Source: Sympetrum striolatum
Lineage: Eukaryota > Arthropoda > Insecta > Odonata > Libellulidae
NCBI GenBank assembly: GCA_947579665.1
Contig: OX388343.1
Location: 90,438,254-90,502,253, forward strand
DNA length: 64,000 nt
Reading direction: 5' to 3'
The notes under the pieces were generated by a model that searched no databases, was not told where the DNA came from, and was given only the letters and a program-made list of their open reading frames with translations. This document shows positions 13,678 to 24,174 of the stretch, piece after piece; positions within the stretch are counted from its first letter, which is position 1; each line of letters opens with the position of its first letter. The translations under genes were made by a program, and so were the position numbers.

Positions 13678-14089
13678 AAGTGCCAGTTTTACTTAGTTGG
13701 TCCACTTATATAGGAGGACCCAGTCCCTTTCAATTCCGTGATTGGTTGGCGAGGCCGTGTCATGTCAGTCTGTGAATGGCAGCAGTCATCACCATCAGGC
13801 CTAGCTTAATTCAGTCCTTGCTAAACTCAGCCGTAGGGAGTATAGCATTTCAGACCACGAAAGTCTCACAAGGAGATAAGACACCTAAAGATGATGTTTT
13901 AGAAAACAGATACCGGCTAAAAGAAATTCATTGGCCCAAAAATGGGACAAGGATGAAGCGAACTGAGGAAAATCCCATGGCCAAGGCCTACCAAACATAT
14001 CAACAACCCCAGTTTCCAGAATCATCACAAAAACCCTCGTGAAACACAACATCAAGACTATATACCTTTCTATCAGGAAATTGGGTAGT

Positions 14090-14440
14090 CAACTAACAAG
14101 AGTCAAGGACCAAATGGGCCTGAAAACTCCTGGAGTGTATCATGTCCCATGCAAATGTTTACATCAGTGAAACAGGTAGGACCATCGAAACTTGGATAAC
14201 AGACCATTCCTGCCACATTCGCCTAAAACAACCGGAAAAATCTGCCATCGCTGAGCATAGTCTGGAAGAAGGACACAATATTAACTTCGAAGAAACAAAG
14301 GTGCTGTGGAGGGCTCCGACCTTCTGGAACCAGTAAATAAAGGAGCCTATCGAAATATAATTAGAAAATAACAACCTCAACAGAGATGAAGGATTCACCC
14401 TCCACAAAACGTTGCTGCCCTTCTTTTGCAAGATCTCAGA
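14090..14440 (+). pseudogene. GIY-YIG endonuclease remnant of Penelope-like element
   Basis: The open part at 14142-14336 encodes VYISETGRTIETWI followed by residues closely matching the GIY-YIG domain encoded at 46688-47539 (for example EKSAIAEHSLEEGHNINFEE). Upstream bases still encode a GVYHVPC-like start in the same frame, and downstream bases resemble the NRDEG motif of the other copy. Frame breaks and stops separate the parts, and the reverse transcriptase is missing. In intact elements this domain nicks DNA for target-primed integration. This copy is dead. Confidence 0.7.
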
Positions 14441-14555
14441 GAAACATGGACCCCATCCCACCACAGGCTGACGTAACGCGGCCACGCCAACCAATCATGG
14501 AAGTGAAAGGGTCCTCCTATATAAGCAGACCAACTAGTTAAACTGTCACTTCATC

Positions 14556-14592
14556 CTGAAGATGGCCTCAGAGATTGTGGCCAAAACGTTGG
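14556..14592 (+). ncRNA. hammerhead-like motif, right arm (core mutated)
   Basis: CTGAAGA at 14556-14562 is followed by a GGCC/GGCC stem. The conserved GAAA is AAAA here, followed by CGTTGG. The change in an invariant core base suggests loss of self-cleavage. Confidence 0.45.
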
Positions 14593-15266
14593 TTTTATGC
14601 TGAATTTGTACCCAGTTGGAGACCCCAAAGTTATTCTTTCTCAGAATATGATTTACTTAACCTGTTCTGGTTGTTTCAATTGTAGCAGTCACTGTCTGAA
14701 GAACCTCTGATACAGTATTTAAGTGAGAACCACAAAGTGTTTTTTTCATCTATGGAATCAAATGATATCCCATGTAATATGAAGGAAGGCAGAGCCCCTT
14801 CCACCTCTAATAAATCAGATGAAAGACAAGATCGCTGCAACTGAGTATTATCATGCATAATTCACAATAAATTCCTGCAATTTTACTTGCACGTATTTCA
14901 TCTGGTTGTCAGGGACAGTTGTATGCAATATCCCTGTTTATGGAGTTTATTCACGAATAACTTGGTTTTGATTTGTGACCGTCAATATATCAATATCCTG
15001 CATGCCCTCTTCTCTGGCACTTTGGTGGCCTGGCTGAGGCTTGTAGAAATATGATCAACTTTCAATCAAGCACTCTTTGGCATCCTGCACTGAAAGCAAG
15101 CACCAACCTTGCCACTGTTCTGTAAGATATTGCATATTCCCAAATTCATCATGAAGAACTTAATGACATTGTCATTTTACGCTGATGTGAGAACACACAA
15201 TCTCCTCACTCCTTTTGAGGAGTGCATAGAGAGTATTGTGATTTCTTAAATTAAGACTGCTACTAA

Positions 15267-15778
15267 AGCTGGGTTTCCACATTCAATGATTACTGTTGGC
15301 ATTTGTTTGGAAGTAAACTCGCGCCAGTTTACGTTTCCACACATATCGAGAATTTCTTAATGGCATGAATAGCATCAATTGAGATCCTTCAGGCATGTGG
15401 ATAAGGGCCAATATTAATTATAAGGGGAAATTATTTTTCTTTGGGAGAACAGTGATTTTAGAACCTCATGATGACTCAGTGAGTTAAAACTATTTGTTCC
15501 CTTATACAATTTTTTCATGAAAATTTTTGCTTTAATTTGCCTTAATGCTACCATTCCTGTGATTTAGTTTCACCAAGTTATGGCTTCAGCACTTAATTAT
15601 TATATGCACATTAATCAATTGATTGATTAGGGAAAGTTGGAAGATGTGAAGGAAAACAGAGTGGGGGAAGTGTACTGGCACCAGAAAGTTGAACGCTAGG
15701 ATTACTGGTGTCAGTAGATTGGTGCCAGTTTATTTTACATGTTTCCATACACCAGTAATCACATGTGGAAACCCAGCT
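15267..15778. mobile_element. MITE with inverted ends AGCTGGGTTTCCACAT
   Basis: The left end AGCTGGGTTTCCACATTCAA and the right end (reverse complement AGCTGGGTTTCCACATGTGA) are inverted and continue with a shared GATTACTG. The 512 bp interior has no coding capacity. The ends resemble Harbinger-type MITEs, but the flanking duplication is not clear. It lies in the intron between BTB exons 12493-12590 and 16141-16271. Confidence 0.6.
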
Positions 15779-16140
15779 AATATACAAATCTTTTTTTCCC
15801 ATCATGGTGCATACACATTACGTACTTTGAGGAAATCCATTTGCATGGAAGCAGATTAGATATAGGAACTGATGTTTGGTATGAGTTAGAATCACTTGAA
15901 TATGTTTCATGATATGCATAAAACAATGTTGGCATTACTAAATTTCTAATCCTTACTAATATCTATCATAATAACAGCCTTGTACCATATTTTTATTCTC
16001 AGAGTGTATGGCTATCTAAAATTTGAATGTGGTTATGCTTTCATGGGACTTGATATTTGAAAAGAGAACAATTCAAAACATTTACAATTGTTCAAGAAAA
16101 AGTTTAATTTTGTTATTTTTTCTTTGAACTTGGCTTTCAG

Positions 16141-16271
16141 ATTTGATTGAGGTCACTGAAATGTGGGTAGAAAAAGAGATGCAAAAATTCTTTGTGGATC
16201 AAGCAATCCAGCATTTATCTTTTGAAAATGCTCACCTTGCTAAAAAAATAGCTGATGAACTGGAGTTAGAG
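16141..16271 (+). CDS. internal exon, BTB/POZ-BACK-like protein
   Basis: A 131 bp exon has a strong acceptor (polypyrimidine run ending TTTCAG) and a GTAAGT donor. The two opening bases complete the codon left by exon 12493-12590. The following 43 codons include LIEVTEMWVEKEMQKFF and end in phase 0. The pattern suits the helices closing a BTB domain and entering a BACK-like helical segment. There are no stops in frame. A Tigger transposon begins 13 bp past the exon end, so the splice donor is just preserved. The precise orthologue is unknown. Confidence 0.65.
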
Positions 16272-17040
16272 GTAAGTCAATATACAGTAGAACCCCGTTT
16301 TTACGAACCTCGATTTTATGAAGTGACACAGTTTTACGAACCATTCCGCCAGTCCCAATCTTTGTACATGTAAAATGACCTCGGTTTTACGTAAAACCTC
16401 AATTTCATGTATTACGAAGTGAGAAGCCGGTCCCGAGGAGTGAATGAACCCCGGTTTTACGAAGTATTTGAAATGGTTTTGTCACACTGAGCTCAATACA
16501 ATGGGATGGCGATCGCCGTAAACAGGAGCAGCTGAATCCAGATCGTCTATGTTGGGAAGACCCTCATCCCATGAATTTTAGATGGGAAAATGTGAAAATT
16601 TCGTGGGATTCAAACATTTTGATTACAGTTTTTGCAAAAAATTATAGCTTATAAGACGTAGCCGTGCTCTTTCTTTCTTCATCAAGCTTTCTGGAAATAT
16701 TGCGAATTCGCGACGTGGGATCATATAGATCAGCAGTTTCCAGGAGTATATGGTTTCTATTTGGACGAGAGATTGAGAGAATAGAGCATGATAAAAATTA
16801 GTTTTCGACTTCAGGTCAGCTCTTGGCTGCTAAATTGGAGTGCAACTACTTAAAATCTTAAGGCTGCTGCAGGGATTTCGGATTTTTAATTGGTTAGTAA
16901 AAGATTGAAAAATAATGGTTGGATGGTGGACACCCAGAAAAATGTTGGTCTCCAAGCAAGGAAAAGTCACATGCATTCAGTCAGAACCACTCTCTGATCA
17001 AGGTGGCCTGTGTTGTGATATCCTCTGTGCCTATTAGTAA

Positions 17041-18105
17041 AATAATGGATAAAACATCGCTGACCAAGAAAAAGAGGAAGTCCCTGAGTTTGGTCACCAA
17101 AATGTCAATTATCAAGGAAGTACGTGATCACGGGCTGACAAAAACAGAAATTGCTCGGAAGTATGGCATTACTTTAAACTACATTGGCAGCAATCGTCAA
17201 TTCAAGTGAAAAAATTTTGAGTCACATAGCAACATCATTAAAAACAAAGTACGTCTCATCGTCGCAATTTGATCAACTGATAGGTAGCTGCATATTTTTT
17301 TTTTTTTAAAGTGTTGTGCGTGCAAATTTCCTATAAGCACAGAATAGAGACCTACGGATTCCATAGGTCCCTATTCTGTGCTATAAGTGGACCAATTCTG
17401 AAGGAGAAGGCTCAGGTTTTGGCTCTTAAACTGAAGTGCGTAAACTTTTAAGCCTCAAATGGGTGGCTTGATAGATTCAAGAAAAGATATGGAATCACTT
17501 CAATGAAAATCTGTGGAGAAGAAGGTAGCGTCAACACAAAAGACGTTGAGCAGTGGCATGAAATAAACGATGACATGGTGTCTAAATATTCCCCTCGAGA
17601 TATATACAACTTGGATGAAACAGGTTTGTTTTTCAAGGTGTTATACCGGACTCCACCCTCGGGACCCGAGGTGAAAAATGTCACGGAGGTAAAATATCTA
17701 AAGATAGGGTTACAGTAATGCTGATATGTAACCAAGATGGATCTGAAAATTTAAAACCAGTTGTGATTGCAAAATCAAGAGCTCCGAGTGCCTTCAAGAA
17801 CGTGAAAAATTTGCCTGTGTTGTATGAAGGTAATGAAAAAGCATGGATGACGATGGACATTTTTCAAAAGCAAATTATCTTCTAGCAGAGGAAGAGCGCA
17901 TGCGAGAATTGCGATGTACTACTTCTTGTAGATAATGCCCCAGTTCATAAAATAGGCGGACTAGTGCTACCAAACCTCAAAGTACTTTTTCTTAGTCCAA
18001 ATAGCACCAGTAAGATTCAACCGCTGGACATGGGAATAATTTACACCTTTAAAGTCCACTACCGAAGATTTCTTGTCCAGCACTATCTTCGGACGCTTGG
18101 TAAAT
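17041..18105 (+). pseudogene. Tigger transposase, N-terminal and catalytic parts
   Basis: From an ATG near 17044 there is a psq-type helix-turn-helix (KMSIIKEVRDHG...KTEIARKYGI), then decayed sequence. It is followed by a CENP-B-type DNA-binding segment (SSGPILKEKA; NGWLDRFKKRYGI) and the DDE_1 catalytic core. The three acidic motifs are visible: YNLDETG (about 17605), LLVDNAPVH (about 17930) and IQPLDMGII (about 18020). A TAA near 17449, frameshifts near 17660 and 17880, and the 54 bp hairpin insertion make it non-functional. The C-terminal part is at 19013-19227. Confidence 0.8.
17332..17385. repeat. 54 bp hairpin inserted in transposase frame
   Basis: The two halves are near-complementary (left arm starts TATAAGCACAGAATAG, right arm ends CTATTCTGTGCTATA). 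Removing exactly 54 bp rejoins the conserved transposase motif ISSGPIL in frame. It therefore looks like a very small fold-back insertion, possibly with TA target bases. Confidence 0.65.
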
Positions 18106-18761
18106 TCTATTTCTTTTCTATCATTTTGTGTTTAAAAAATACCTACTCGTCGTCACAAAGGATATATATTATACATATATCCTTTGCCACCTCCATATTT
18201 CCTCTGGAGTTAATTAATATTAGCAATATGATAGCCGCAGCAACTCCATCGCAGAACTTTGGTAAACCTTTTACTTGAAAGTAGCATTCCTGTGGAAGTT
18301 CTTCATTGTAGCTGTCATGGAAATTAGTTTAATTAAAGAATACTAAATTTGTAGTAATACGTCACTATTACTTAAATTTTGATGCATTTTCAATACGTCA
18401 TTTTTTAATTGAAAGCGTTTTATGTCGTTAGGTAAGAATTTGCGATCGCGACTTGTGATTTGTCACGCGACAAGATCGTTTAAAGTACCCGCGAGTAAGC
18501 AATGCTCGAAAATCACTGCTAAACGTCAGCGTAATAGAACGATTATAAAATAGAGGGAGTTTCAAATTGACTTAAGTAAAGTTCTTAAATGACTTAAAAT
18601 ATTTACGAGCTGGAATCTTGGGATTCATGGCTGTGAGTTTCATTCACTGTGACTTAAGTGAGTCTCCTAGGCTTTGAAATAAGGTCTATGCTATAAAGGG
18701 AATCAGTATAATCGTAGTCTAATTTTTAAATCCTTCAATTTGAAGCAAATATACTGCACAT

Positions 18762-18895
18762 TGGCTCCTGGAGAGTCATGTTGGTAACGCTCGTGACTCA
18801 TGAGGAATCAGTTCTGATTTCAAATCCTGGTGGGAGCACATGGGCAAAATGACCTAAGCTGTCAAAGCGCTTACTACTACTACTGCTACTACTAT
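18762..18895 (+). repeat. tRNA-derived SINE-like insertion
   Basis: A tRNA-like head contains a box-A-like TGGTAACGCTCGTGACT and a box-B-like GATTTCAAATCCTGG. It is followed by a short body and a TAC/TGC trinucleotide tail (18872-18894). It lies inside the Tigger element, in the region that should encode the transposase C-terminal half. Only one copy was seen in the window, so SINE status rests on the Pol III boxes and tail. Confidence 0.4.
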
Positions 18896-19012
18896 AGTGC
18901 ACACAGAGAATTGCATGTGATATCTATTGTTTTCTTCCTGAATGAGCTTGTGACTCTTATTTGTAACAGAAATTAGTTTGATATTTAGATATCAAATATA
19001 TATAATATATCC

Positions 19013-19227
19013 TCTTCTACAAGCTATGAAGATGACCCAGAAGCATCTTCCCCCCCTACAAGGGATGAATTAAGACTCTCCATAAAAGTGCTTCACAATT
19101 TAAAATGTTTACTGATGGTGTACCTGATTTATTCAATTATTACCTTGCAGGTATTAAGAAAATCACCTCATCTTTCATTGAAACTTCCAAAAAACAAAAA
19201 ATAATTTATGATTATTTTAAAAAGTAA
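19013..19227 (+). pseudogene. Tigger transposase C-terminal segment
   Basis: This encodes the acidic, serine-rich C-terminal tail and final helices of a Tigger transposase, ending KKQKIIYDYFKK and a TAA at 19225-19227. One T is missing from a run near 19100 relative to a second copy at 20871-21023, so the frame shifts. The first 152 bp are almost identical to that second copy, which sits inside the Gypsy element. Confidence 0.7.
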
Positions 19228-19648
19228 AAAGTTAAGAATTTTTTTCTGTTGAATTAAACATTAAACTGGATGCATTTTATTGAAATATTACCTTCCTTTC
19301 AATCCCATTTAACTTTATGCACTGTTTTACTGAACCTGGATTGGAATTGTAGAGATTTCAATTGCTTGAAAGAAAACCTCAAATTTACTAAGCACGAATT
19401 TTACAAAGTGTAAATTTTTGGGTCCCTTCAACTTCGTAAAATTGAGGTTCTACTGTACCATGCTCTAAAATTTGCTTCTAACCACTTTAATCTTGTTATC
19501 CCTTTATCTCTGAGAGATTTTAAGTTAAGTATATAGATTTATTCTAAATGATTCATTTTCCTTTTTTATGTTAACAATTTGAGCTATCAAAATCTCTCAG
19601 GTGAGTTAAGCTAAATTTTAATTCATCTTATCTCTTTATATGTTTTAG

Positions 19649-19690
19649 GTTTTGAAGGAGGCATGCATTTTTCAGAATCCAGATTTATAG
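19649..19690 (+). CDS. probable terminal exon of the BTB gene
   Basis: The acceptor TTATATGTTTTAG is followed by 13 codons (VLKEACIFQNPDL) and a TAG stop. Phase 0 matches the donor at 16271, so the joined C-terminus continues the helical BACK-like sequence and ends. It is short, so a different splice pattern is possible, but phase, acceptor quality and a downstream poly(A) signal agree. Without the Tigger insertion this intron would have been only about 204 bp. Confidence 0.5.
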   Translation, partial: VLKEACIFQNPDL

Positions 19691-20642
19691 TATGTTAAAT
19701 CTTAAATGAGCTCTCTAATAAGGATTCTGGTGGATATATATTGACTTTTTCCTGGTTCGGTGCTCATGGATCAACCTTCAATATGCATTGGCAAGGTTAT
19801 TTACTGTGCATTTCACATTATTTATGAAGAAAGCAGAAAAATTATACATTTTGAAGGTGAAAGTCTTTCTTATTTTAGAATTACATGGAATTTCAAAAGT
19901 TTATTAGATCTTGTGTTTTTATCTGTTATGTTGGCCATTAAGTAATACCTTTTGTATTGGATAGATAATAATCACTTATTTTAATAGAAGTTGTAATATA
20001 TTTACATGTTCTTACTACAAAGTTTAGCAAACACTCCTTTCGTATTTTATAATCAACATGCTTTTTTTCACAGTAAAGTTTTTATTGAGTGAGACATGAA
20101 TGTGTAGACTTCCTCTAGTTTCTTTATAAAATTGATCATTTTCCTTATATTTTAACTTCTTTCTAAGTTTATAAATAAAATTACTTTTGAATCTATGTGT
20201 CTACATGCCTTCACTTTCTTTTACTTTTCAACTAATTTACTTCTTCCTGGTATGCAAATGTTACACTTACATCCTAGTTATGAATTTTATCACTGATGAA
20301 CACAACCCTTAGCTGAGAAATGGAGAAACAAATATTATGGATTTTGTGGTGAAGGATAGAGCTGAAGATTTGCTAATTGCATTTCATGCAGGCTCCCTTA
20401 GGTAGTGTTTCTCTAGAACAGGGTTGCTACTAACCTGGAAAAGTCAGGGAAATTGAGAATGTAGCATAATCACCTATAATTAGTCACGAGAGGTCATTAT
20501 AACCCCATGTGGTGTATTTCCTTTGGTAAAACAAAAACTAATCATGATATTTCAACCAAATTTTTGTTTTGTTATGATTTTTACCTTTTATGATTATCTG
20601 AGAATTTAGTTAATTTCAAGCAATAAAAAGTATGTAATTTTG
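19691..20642 (+). other. probable 3' UTR and downstream sequence of the BTB gene
   Basis: AT-rich and without coding potential. An AATAAA at 20174-20179 is a candidate polyadenylation signal. Sequence near 20417-20460 (CAGGGTTGCTACTAACCTGG) resembles the end of a common transposon, but no partner end was found. Confidence 0.4.
20174..20179 (+). promoter_or_regulatory. candidate poly(A) signal AATAAA
   Basis: This canonical hexamer lies about 480 bp past the stop codon at 19690, in the expected orientation. Confidence 0.35.
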
Positions 20643-20647
20643 GCAGT

Positions 20648-20783
20648 TGTAATATTCAATAAATACAATGGAATAAGAATATAATTGTAATTATTTGACA
20701 GAACAAGTAACATCTGAACAAGTCGGAAAAACAAACTTTTTTACAACAATACTCCAAACATAAACTCAGGACAACATGCTACA
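20648..20783 (-). repeat. 3' LTR of the Gypsy element
   Basis: 136 bp, beginning TG and ending CA. It differs from the 140 bp partner LTR by a few substitutions and a 4 bp indel (AAAC). The adjoining purine-rich tract (reverse complement GGAGTGAGGGAAAA, 20784-20797) is the likely plus-strand primer. Confidence 0.9.
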
Positions 20784-20870
20784 TTTTCCCTCACTCCATT
20801 TTGATAAAAATTCCAATTTTTTTCACTCATCCATTCCATATTTTATGGGTGGTTTTTTGATTCTATTTGA

Positions 20871-21023
20871 TCTTCTACAAGCTATGAAGATGACCCAGAA
20901 GCATCTTCCCCCCCTACAAGGGATGAATTAAGACTCTCCATAAAAGTGCTTCACAATTTTAAAATGTTTACTGATGGTGTACCTGATTTATTCAATTATT
21001 ACCTTGCAGGTATTGAGAAAATC
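20871..21023 (+). repeat. Tigger transposase fragment captured in Gypsy
   Basis: 153 bp nearly identical to 19013-19164; I see one extra T and one substitution. Here the transposase frame stays open (…HNFKMFTDGVPDLFNYY…). It lies between the integrase end and the polypurine tract of the Gypsy element, antisense to that element. Confidence 0.85.
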
Positions 21024-21185
21024 TTGGGGTAATCTGTAGTTATTGGTGAAGGTTCTAATTCGCTTTGAGCTGTTACACTTCGATCAGCCCCTACATAACA
21101 GAGAGGCTCTTGACCCCTATTTTCGGTTGCTCCCAGCTGTTGGACATTTTTCTCTTGAAATTGGCTTGTCGTCCACTGCCCCTGA

Positions 21186-22073
21186 TCATTGGCGCATTTG
21201 ATCTGCATGCTTCTGTTTGGACTCTCCACCAATGTTGACTTCATAAGACAGCTCGCCTGTTCTCCTCCTGACCACACCTGGCTGCCAGCCTGGTTCCCGT
21301 TCCTTTTGGACCCAAATGTCATCACCTGTGGTGAATGACCTTGGTTTGACACTGGTGTCATGGTATGCCTCCTGCTTCCACACCTCCAGTTCCATTTTTA
21401 GCTGTGGGTCAGGTTTCAGTCCATCCGGTCTTGTCAATACTCGCCGTCCAAGAAAGTGTGTGTTACTAGAGCAGAAATTGCTGCAAATGGACCCACTCGT
21501 CGTTCTTATCTTTTTTGGATGCTGCAAAATGTTGTTTGAATGTGAAAACAAATCTCTCAGCTAACCCATTCATCTTGGGGTGATATGGCGTTGAGCGAAG
21601 GTGCTGGATCACATTGTCCTTGCAAAATTGCTCGAAATCCTTGGACGTGAATGTGGTTCCATTGTCAGCCTCTAGCTGTCTGGGAACCTTCCAAATAAGC
21701 TGTGCAGTTCCTTTAGGAGTCGCTGAGTTGTGATATCTTGCATGGGAATCACTTCAACCCATTTTGAATACGCGTCGATCAAAATGAACCTTTGTTTCCC
21801 TTGAAATGGTCCTGCGTAGTCCACATGTATTCGCTCCCATGGCTTCTTTGGTATATTCCATGAATACAGAGGCACTTCTGATTCTTGGCAACGATTCTCT
21901 TGACAGGCATGACATCCTTGGACCCAAGCTTTGATTTCTTGATCCATTTTCGGCCACGAAGCGTAGAATCTTGCCCAACTTCGCATTGCTATGATCCCTG
22001 GATGTCCTTTGTGTAGTGCAGCTAGAAATTTTTCTTTCGTAAGGCAAATGGAATTACCATCCTTCTGCCCCAA
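21186..22073 (-). pseudogene. Gypsy integrase
   Basis: The N-terminal zinc module (H...H...C..C within GHPG...CHACQ) is followed by the catalytic core: first Asp in HVDYAGPF, second in EADNGTTF, and Glu in GLAERF. A C-terminal stretch resembles the GPY/F module (GWQPGVVRRRTGELSYEV). Integrase inserts the cDNA into the chromosome. Frame changes near 21670 and 21550 and an upstream break disrupt it, although all three acidic residues remain. Confidence 0.82.
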
Positions 22074-22164
22074 ATGACTATTCCATCTTCCACTGAAATT
22101 TCTTCCCGTCTCAAGAAGAATGGTTTCAACTGATCATCATCATTAACCATTGGCCATCCTTGCT

Positions 22165-22792
22165 CTACCCAGCACTTGACCTTCGACAAACTTTGTCCCT
22201 TGCTGTTGCCTGCTGTAGAGCCTTGGTTGATAGAGCGATATCTTCCACCTTCTCCTCGGAAATCGCGTTAATGAAATATTTCTCCTTGTCTGATTGAGCA
22301 GTCGTTGGCAAGGGCAACCTTGACAGTGCGTCAGCACATTGGTTGTCCGATCCACGTTGATACTCAATTTTGTAATCGTACTCATTGAGGTACAATGCCC
22401 ATTGAACCAATCGATTGTTGGTGACTTTTGGCAGATCCCTCTTGTCTGTGAAAATCCTTTCCAATGGCGCGTGGTCACTTAGTAGTGTGAATTGCCTACC
22501 CCATAAATACATTTTGTATTTTTCTACGCCAAAGATAATTGCCAAAGCCTCGCGATCAATTGGTGGCTGTTCGGCTTTTTTCAACGTTCGTGAGGCGTAT
22601 GCCACTGGCCATTCTTCTCCATCAGGCATTATCTGGAACTGTACCACGCCCAAGCCAAGCTCTGAAGCGTCACAAGCCAGTATCAGTGGTCTTAATTCAC
22701 CGACAGCGACAGTGGTATGGCACCACTGTCACTGAAGCTGACAATAATTCCTTCGCTTTCTTGAAAGCTTCCTCTTGGCAGGCCAACCATTT
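22165..22792 (-). pseudogene. Gypsy RNase H
   Basis: The open block 22653-22165 contains AYASRTLKKAEQ, the DREALAI motif, LLSDHAPLE and YQRGSDNQCADALSRLP, which are characteristic of the Ty3/Gypsy RNase H. The N-terminal residues (ACDAS type) can be read in the preceding bases in another frame, so there is a frameshift near 22690. RNase H removes the RNA strand during reverse transcription. Confidence 0.82.
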
Positions 22793-23728
22793 CTAAGTGA
22801 CCTGTTTGCCCATCAGTGGAGGAAGATCAGCGCAAACTGCATGAAAACCAGGAATAAATCGTTCATGGAAATTGATCGCACCCAGAAATGCCCTTAGTTC
22901 TTTGACAGTTTTTGGTGTTGGAGTCTTCTTGATCACCTCGACCTTTTCCTCCATCGGGTGAATCCCATCACTATCAATTTTGTGACCCAAAGATTGAACC
23001 CACTTTTGCATGAATCGACATTTGGCCCTTTGTGTGCGAATACCTGCCTTTCTCAGTCATTCAAACACCATTCGTAGGTTGTGCAGATGCTCTTGTCGTG
23101 TCGAACCTGTGACAATAATGTCATCCATAAACACTCCAGTCTTTGCGATTCCTTGAAGGAGCTGATCGATATAACGTTGGAAAATTGCTGTACTTGACAA
23201 AATTCCAAACGGCAATCTCTTATAACGATAATACCCCAAATGGGTTGCGATGACAAGATACTTTTTGCATTGATCTGCAACTTCCATTTGCAGTTAAGCA
23301 TCCTTCAAATCGATGATTGTGAATTCTTGCCCTTTTGTAATCTTCGCCATCAATTTTCTGAAACTTGGCATGGGGTGTTGATCTTGGATCAGGTTCGGGT
23401 TCACCATCACTCGAAAGTCTCCACAGATCCTTATGGTCCCATTTCCTTTGTTGACATTGACTGTTGGTGTTGCCCACTCAATTGGCATTGTAGCTGGATC
23501 CACTTTCTCCAGGACTCCTTCACGCTCTAATCGTTGCACCTCGATTTCAACTGGCTTTTTCATTGCGAACAGTACCCGTCGCACACCATACGAGACTGGC
23601 CTTGCATCTGCTTGGAGATGAATTACTGCCTGATGTCCCCAAATTGTTCCCAGTTTGTCCTCGAAGATTTCTGCAAATTCTTCTAGGAGATGCCTGACAT
23701 CCTCTGGCATTGTCTCCTCCAGACCCAT
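22793..23728 (-). pseudogene. Gypsy reverse transcriptase
   Basis: Conserved blocks appear in order: PIEWATPTV, FRVMVNPNLI, FTIIDLKDA, LPFGILSSTAIFQR, FMDDIIVTG (catalytic box, FMDD rather than the usual Y/F-L-D-D) and LGHKIDSDGIHP. The codon after DLKDA, normally Tyr, is TAA, and another nonsense codon (TGA) follows VFE near 23057, but the frame continues past both. The copy is therefore disabled by point nonsense rather than large deletion. Confidence 0.85.
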
Positions 23729-23988
23729 GGCTGACTCAACTCGCTATGTTGGCTGCTGTGCTGGGGCTGTCTCCATTGTCTTCTTCACTGCTCTGACGCC
23801 CTCTGGTAGCTTCATCTTGAATCCCCGAATCCATGACAAACCGAATAATAGTACGCCATCGTGCCTTATGACTACCACTGGCAACCTTCGCTGTTGGCGT
23901 CCCACTTTGACTTCGACCATGCATTGTCCCATGATTTCAAGACTGGTTCCGCCACCTGATGGTTTGCACGTGTCAATTTTGGACTTCC

Positions 23989-24174
23989 CTACTTGGTCCA
24001 CAAATGACTGCTGATAATTGACTGTGATGCGCCCGTGTCGAACTCCATTTCTGATGGTCCACCCTTGATCTGGACATTGATTGTGGCCATGGATGGATTC
24101 TTGACACTTCGGACATTCTCCAGTGAATTCAACCCAAATAGTTCTTGTACATAACCATCATCAATCATACTCAC
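23989..24174 (-). pseudogene. Gypsy aspartic protease
   Basis: The catalytic signature FDTGAS is followed by the QSIIS stretch of retropepsins. The frame starts directly after the gag stop codon (TAA at 24177-24175) and in the same frame. The protease would process the Gag-Pol precursor. A frameshift near 23990 separates it from the polymerase part. Confidence 0.75.

Larger units (their letters stand above)
13557..14638 (+). mobile_element. truncated Penelope-like element with inverted arms
   Basis: The element is flanked by a 13 bp target duplication TCTCAGAATATGA (13544-13556 and 14639-14651). Its two ends (about 13589-13790 and 14450-14638) are inverted copies of the same region. Each contains a TATA-like CTATATA(A), a CTTCA(C/T)CCTGAAGATGG segment and a hammerhead-like motif. 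Between them is a broken GIY-YIG endonuclease remnant in + orientation. Inverted pseudo-LTR arrangements are known for Penelope-like elements. It sits in an intron of the BTB gene. Confidence 0.75.
16285..19455 (+). mobile_element. Tigger/pogo-like DNA transposon, decayed
   Basis: The termini are CAGTAGAACC at 16285 and its inverse GGTTCTACTG ending at 19455, each flanked by the TA duplication (16283-16284 and 19456-19457) typical of Tc1/mariner. The inverted ends continue imperfectly for about 25 bp (TTTTACGAAG). Inside are remnants of a pogo/Tigger transposase, a tRNA-like SINE (about 18762-18895) and a 54 bp hairpin insertion (17332-17385). At 3171 bp it occupies nearly the whole last intron of the BTB gene. 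Confidence 0.85.

Noticed and set aside
14686..14844. 53-codon open stretch after a TAG acceptor, ending in TGA, in the BTB intron
   Set aside because: Its only open phase does not fit the one-base carry-over of exon 12493-12590, and the opposite strand is equally open. There is no domain.
18430..18500. GC-richer patch with GCGATCGCG-like content inside Tigger
   Set aside because: No element end, coding motif or repeat partner was found.
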